Shown: positions 5,081 to 9,011 of the stretch, one piece after another
Layout of the letters: the number at the start of each line of letters is the position of its first letter
Numbering within the stretch: the stretch's first letter is position 1
Assembly (NCBI GenBank): GCA_015655095.1
Contig: JAATFR010000259.1
Location: forward strand, 1-9,011
DNA: 9,011 nt
Direction of reading: 5' to 3'
Origin: Hyphomicrobiales bacterium
GTDB lineage: Bacteria; Pseudomonadota; Alphaproteobacteria; Parvibaculales; Parvibaculaceae
The notes under the pieces: generated by a model
Database searches by the model: none
What the model saw: only the letters and a program-made list of their open reading frames with translations
What the model was told of the DNA's origin: nothing
Made by a program: the position numbers and the translations under genes

Positions 5081-8000
5081 TCAGTAATCATGGCTCCAGG
5101 TGATGCCCGCCTGTGTCGTGGCGGATGTGCCTATCTCGGATTCGAGCGTAAGGCTTGGGGTGAGTTCGATTTCGATCGTCGCGGCCATGTCGCCGGGCAT
5201 TGTACCCTGACGGACACCCAGATAGACATCCTCGGTTACATATTTTCCGGCTGACACGCTGGCGCCACTGGTGCCACTTCCGGCGAAGTTCAGCACGTCG
5301 AGCCCCAGTGTCTGCTGGATCGAACTCAATATGCTTCCGGTGGAAAGGCCGCCGCCGGAAACTTCTGCAAGTGCATTGGCAAGCTGAATGGCTTCAAAGG
5401 CTGACAATTCACCAACACCCTTGTCGAACAATATGTGGGAGAGAATTTCGTCTTCCGGCAAGGGGGGCTGCGAGCTCATCGAAATCTCGGGCGATGAGCT
5501 TCGGCCCGCCACATTTACCGACGCATTGAAATTGGAACGCTTGAAGGCAAGCCTCACGTCGAGATCAGGATCGATGGGGTTTCGCCCGAGGAAGTTGACC
5601 GCACCCTTTGTGAGGCTGAGATTTTTACCTGCAAAGGAAAGCGAGCCACGCATGGCATTGAGCGAGCCACTGACAACAGGCGAGTCCACAGTGCCCTTGA
5701 CGTTGAGATCGCCGCGCCAGAGGGAATTGATGCCCCGGCCTGATATTTTCATGGGGCCGGGAATATGAACCGCCATATCCAGCATGATCGGCAGGGTTGT
5801 ATCGGCTTTCGCCGCAATCGTCTCGGGAGGGGCGGCATCAGGACCTGAGATTATAATGACATCCACATGAGGCACGCTCGGTGGCAGGCTGTCTGGAATA
5901 CGGATTTCGGCATCAGGGATGGTCAGGCTCCCTGAAATGGTCAATGGATCATTCTGTGTCGGTGTCAGTTTTGCGCTGGAAATATCGAGGTTGCCATCCA
6001 GTCTGGCGTTCAGTTCCGGGCGGTGCACCAGATGAATTTTATTGAAATTTGCAATGATATTGATTGCCTGGCTGGTCGCCGGGTCGAGGTCGATGACTCC
6101 ACGCGTGGTAAGGGAGCCCTTGGTTCCATCGCTGCCGGTCAGTGTGAAATTGAGCGCCTGATCGTTTTTGCGGGATAATTTCGCGTCTATATTGCTGATC
6201 AGTACCCCTGCGTCGGAGTTTTCATAGCTGCCACCTGTGATGAGGGCCTGCCCTGAAACGATGGGCGCGGCAATGTCGCCTGAGATTGCCAGATCAATAT
6301 CCATCAGACCCGAGATCGCCTGTGATCCCAGATCGATGGGAGCCAGCAGATTTTCGATCCGCCCTTTCCATGTAAGAGAGGCCTGAACGGGGCCGGTCGC
6401 GGGAAGTTGCGGCCATGGGGAGTTGGCGGGTTTGATGAGAGGGAGGGTGGCGTGACCCCGGAGGGGTTGCTCGGTTGGACCTGTGAAGACGAGGTCGACC
6501 GTTGCCTGTTTTTTCAGCCAGACTGTTTCCAGCTTCCCATTGAGGACGGGCAGCCCGTTCGTTTGTGAATCGCCAAAGCTGACACCTTCAAAAGAGAGCC
6601 GGGCATCGGCGCTTGTCTTTCCGGTGTCGAAAGCGCCGCTGCCGGAAATCGAGCCCCGGACACGTTCGGGCAAGAGAGCTTCCAGCGAGGAGAGCGGGAA
6701 GCTGGTGAGGGAAAAATCTCCTTTGGCGCTGCTACCTTTCATCGCCATCGCCGCTTCGATCCGTCCGCTCGATTTGGGGGTGGCGACCGTGAGCAGCATA
6801 CGGTTCGTAGTGAGTGCGCCATCGGTGAAATCAATGGTGAAGGGTTGGGCAAGCTCGAAGCTTGAGCGGCCGAGATTCGCCTTCATCATGTCGAGCGAGG
6901 CGCTCTGGCGCGTATCGAGGCGAACCGTCGCCGCGGCGTCGAAGGCGTAGAGCGTCGGCTTTGCGTGCTGGCCATCCATGGCGCCATCCATGTGGGCGCT
7001 TACGCTCATATGTTTGAGCGGCCCGCGGGCGCTGATGGAAAGCGCCTTGAGCTTCGATGTCTTTGTGCCGCCGCCATCCGCCTTGATGCTGGCGTCCAGC
7101 GCCATTGCGCCAAACGCGTCGGTTGCCTGCGCGGTTGCGGTAAAGCCGGTGAGTTCCAGAGTCTTTTCAAGCTCGACGCGCGATGAGGTCAATGAAAGCG
7201 CGGCGTTCTGCTTGCCCCGGACCTGTGTGAGCTGCGCTGAGACATTTGCCTGGCCATCAAGCGCCACGCCCGCGAAAGCGCCGACAGCTTGCAGCGGCAG
7301 ATTTTGAGAGCCGATTTCTCCCTCGATCAGGCCATCTCCCCTGACAAGAACACGGCCCTTTGTGGTCGCGCCGAACAGATCGCCCCGGAGATGATCGATC
7401 AGGATGCCGCCGTCATCATGCAGGGCAAGATCGGTCGTGAGCTTCGCCTTGCCGGGCTGGCCTTCGAAGCTGATGGTTGCCGCGCCCTGCTTCAACTTCT
7501 TCAGGTTCACGCTGGCGTCGAGTTTCCGTGTTGCCACGCCCTGAATGCTGCCGTCGCTCAGATGGGCGTCCAGATCAAGATCCAGCGCGTCGGCAGGACC
7601 ATCTGCTTTCGCTTTTGCTGTCAGCGCGCCAATAACGCCATAGCCGGCAAAGGCTTTGCTATCTTGAGGCGCATCAAGCCGGAGTTCCGATCCGATGATG
7701 CCTTGCGCTGAATAATTCGCCTTGCCGGTGAGGTTGAAGCCATTGTCCTGAGGCGCGAGGCGTATGTCGCTGAATTTCATGTCGCCGTTTTCAGCTATAG
7801 CGAAACGGGTAGTTAATTTGGGTGCGGAACCCAGTATCTGATCGAGCGCCGGGTCGTGAAAGGTGAGGCCCTGTGTTTCAAGTTTCACATCGGTGTCGAT
7901 GGCGCCCGCCGGGCTGACCGTCAGCGGATCGAGCGTCACGGTGCCTGCGCCGCCAAGGGGGAAATCAATCAGCTTGCCCACGGGTCCGAGATCGGCTGTC

Positions 8001-9011
8001 GTCAGTGTCGCCTTGCCCTTGATCCGGCCGTCCGGATCATTCGTACCGGTGAAAAGAAGCGCTGCGCCGGGAGAGGTCGCGCTGAAATTCTGTATCTTTG
8101 TTGCGCCGGTCGCGAAATCGCTGCTGGCCTCAAGTACCCATTCAAGAGGCGTTGTCAGAGAATTGCCCGGATCGCCGATCAGAACATCTGCGCCTTTGAA
8201 GTTGCCATGACCTGAAACGTTGTGATCGCCGGAAGCGGAAACGGTGGCGACAGACAGATTGCCGTCCCATGTAATCCGGTCTGTCGTGATCGTGAAGGCG
8301 GGCAGAGTGAGATCATCGTCCTTGTCCCATATCGCCTTGCCTTGGGCTCTGAGCGCGCCAGCAGGCGACAATATAGACAAATTATCGGCGACAAGCCGTC
8401 CGTTGGCGGAAAGGTCGAAATCAAGATCGAGACTGGTCGCTGCCTTCTCCTTGTCGAGCAGTGCCGCGATATTGGATCCCCAGACGTTATGCCATGAGCC
8501 GTCGGCCGTGGCGCGGGCCTGAATGAGCGCCCCGCCATCAAGTGTGAGCGAAGCATTGACCTTGTCTCCCTCATTATTGGCCAGCGCCTTGAGCGTGACC
8601 GAGGGGGCATCCGGCATGCCAGCAAGCTGCGAAATAATGCCGCGCTGGCCGGGGCCGCCATCGGCAAGGTCGATGGTCGCGGAGAGTTTGTGCGCCAGCG
8701 GCGAGAAGGAAAGCTTGAGATCGAGGTTGCCGGGCACCTGGTCCCGGCGCCGGGCGGCGATGGCAGTGGCGATGTGCTGGAATGTCCAGTCAACCGAGGC
8801 GTCGGCATCGAGCGCGATCGCCTGGCCAATCACATCCTTGCCGAGCGAGGCGTTGGCCAGTGACAGCCTGTCGATCTGGATCGCAACCGGCAGGGTCGGC
8901 AGCGAGAAGCCATCGTCCGACGGGGGCGTCGGCGAACTGCTGACGGGCACGCGCAGAAAGGCGAGGCCATCGGCTTCAAGGTCGGTGACATGGAGATGTC
9001 CGGTCCAGAGC
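5081..9011 (-). CDS. tamB: TamB-family translocation and assembly protein (5' end beyond window)
   Basis: At least 1309 residues are visible and the frame is still open at the right edge (reading G-L-H-V-T-D-L-E-A-D-type codons before the family-like LPVAIQIDRLSL segment), so the inner-membrane anchor is outside the window. Most of the protein is repeated short beta strands of the AsmA/TamB beta-groove type. The last roughly 330 residues match the conserved TamB C-terminal domain (formerly DUF490): G-A-V-N-F-L-G-R-N-P-I-D-P-D-L-D, then SSQPPLPEDEIL, LANALAEVSGG, LGLDVLNF, GKYVTEDVYLGV and the final W-S-H-D-Y. TamB spans from inner to outer membrane, works with the barrel protein TamA, and in known bacteria supports phospholipid transport and outer-membrane protein assembly. 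tamA commonly lies directly upstream, which here would be beyond base 9011. No frameshift or stop interrupts the visible part. Confidence 0.93.
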   Translation of the reverse strand, partial: LWTGHLHVTDLEADGLAFLRVPVSSSPTPPSDDGFSLPTLPVAIQIDRLSLANASLGKDVIGQAIALDADASVDWTFQHIATAIAARRRDQVPGNLDLKLSFSPLAHKLSATIDLADGGPGQRGIISQLAGMPDAPSVTLKALANNEGDKVNASLTLDGGALIQARATADGSWHNVWGSNIAALLDKEKAATSLDLDFDLSANGRLVADNLSILSPAGALRAQGKAIWDKDDDLTLPAFTITTDRITWDGNLSVATVSASGDHNVSGHGNFKGADVLIGDPGNSLTTPLEWVLEASSDFATGATKIQNFSATSPGAALLFTGTNDPDGRIKGKATLTTADLGPVGKLIDFPLGGAGTVTLDPLTVSPAGAIDTDVKLETQGLTFHDPALDQILGSAPKLTTRFAIAENGDMKFSDIRLAPQDNGFNLTGKANYSAQGIIGSELRLDAPQDSKAFAGYGVIGALTAKAKADGPADALDLDLDAHLSDGSIQGVATRKLDASVNLKKLKQGAATISFEGQPGKAKLTTDLALHDDGGILIDHLRGDLFGATTKGRVLVRGDGLIEGEIGSQNLPLQAVGAFAGVALDGQANVSAQLTQVRGKQNAALSLTSSRVELEKTLELTGFTATAQATDAFGAMALDASIKADGGGTKTSKLKALSISARGPLKHMSVSAHMDGAMDGQHAKPTLYAFDAAATVRLDTRQSASLDMMKANLGRSSFELAQPFTIDFTDGALTTNRMLLTVATPKSSGRIEAAMAMKGSSAKGDFSLTSFPLSSLEALLPERVRGSISGSGAFDTGKTSADARLSFEGVSFGDSQTNGLPVLNGKLETVWLKKQATVDLVFTGPTEQPLRGHATLPLIKPANSPWPQLPATGPVQASLTWKGRIENLLAPIDLGSQAISGLMDIDLAISGDIAAPIVSGQALITGGSYENSDAGVLISNIDAKLSRKNDQALNFTLTGSDGTKGSLTTRGVIDLDPATSQAINIIANFNKIHLVHRPELNARLDGNLDISSAKLTPTQNDPLTISGSLTIPDAEIRIPDSLPPSVPHVDVIIISGPDAAPPETIAAKADTTLPIMLDMAVHIPGPMKISGRGINSLWRGDLNVKGTVDSPVVSGSLNAMRGSLSFAGKNLSLTKGAVNFLGRNPIDPDLDVRLAFKRSNFNASVNVAGRSSSPEISMSSQPPLPEDEILSHILFDKGVGELSAFEAIQLANALAEVSGGGLSTGSILSSIQQTLGLDVLNFAGSGTSGASVSAGKYVTEDVYLGVRQGTMPGDMAATIEIELTPSLTLESEIGTSATTQAGITWSHDY

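Noticed and set aside
7289..7711. Plus-strand open frame (140 codons) inside tamB
   Set aside because: It is antisense to a continuous tamB frame and lacks any recognisable domain; several similar plus-strand frames across 5200-8520 are rejected for the same reason.

Overview
This is an ordinary chromosomal segment of a Gram-negative bacterium, most likely an alphaproteobacterium. Moderately GC-rich coding DNA, a TamB-type outer-membrane assembly protein, a DUF481 outer-membrane barrel protein and a DmdC/FadE-type acyl-CoA dehydrogenase with a C-terminal extension all fit. I cannot place the genus from this sequence alone. There is no tRNA, rRNA, CRISPR array, insertion sequence, phage gene or other sign of recent transfer. 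No clearly new multi-gene system is visible.

The left part (1-3385) holds three metabolic enzymes. The first is the 3' part of an acyl-CoA dehydrogenase gene (+), closed by a strong intrinsic terminator. The second is a RhlG-like short-chain dehydrogenase/reductase (+). The third is a YfcG-like (nu-class) glutathione S-transferase (-), which converges on the reductase; a hairpin lies in the 51-bp gap between them. The first two genes suggest acyl-chain or beta-oxidation-like chemistry. The transferase probably handles disulfides or peroxides of glutathione.

The right part (3465-9011) holds three cell-envelope genes. A DUF481-family outer-membrane protein with an extra N-terminal helical region (-) lies upstream of the transferase and reads the same way. 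It diverges across about 220 bp from a small, secreted, glutamine-rich protein of unknown function (+). That small gene converges, with a 16-bp gap, on a very large tamB gene (-) whose 5' end lies beyond the window. TamB forms an envelope-spanning bridge that carries phospholipid and/or supports outer-membrane protein assembly.

The most notable unexplained element is a compact array of five GTYAC pentamers (GTTAC/GTCAC alternating, 7-8 bp periodicity) containing a perfect 15-bp tandem duplication. It lies between the DUF481 gene and the glutathione transferase gene, touches the DUF481 stop codon, and looks like a multi-site operator for the transferase. The small secreted protein and the N-terminal extension of the DUF481 protein are the other points worth checking.
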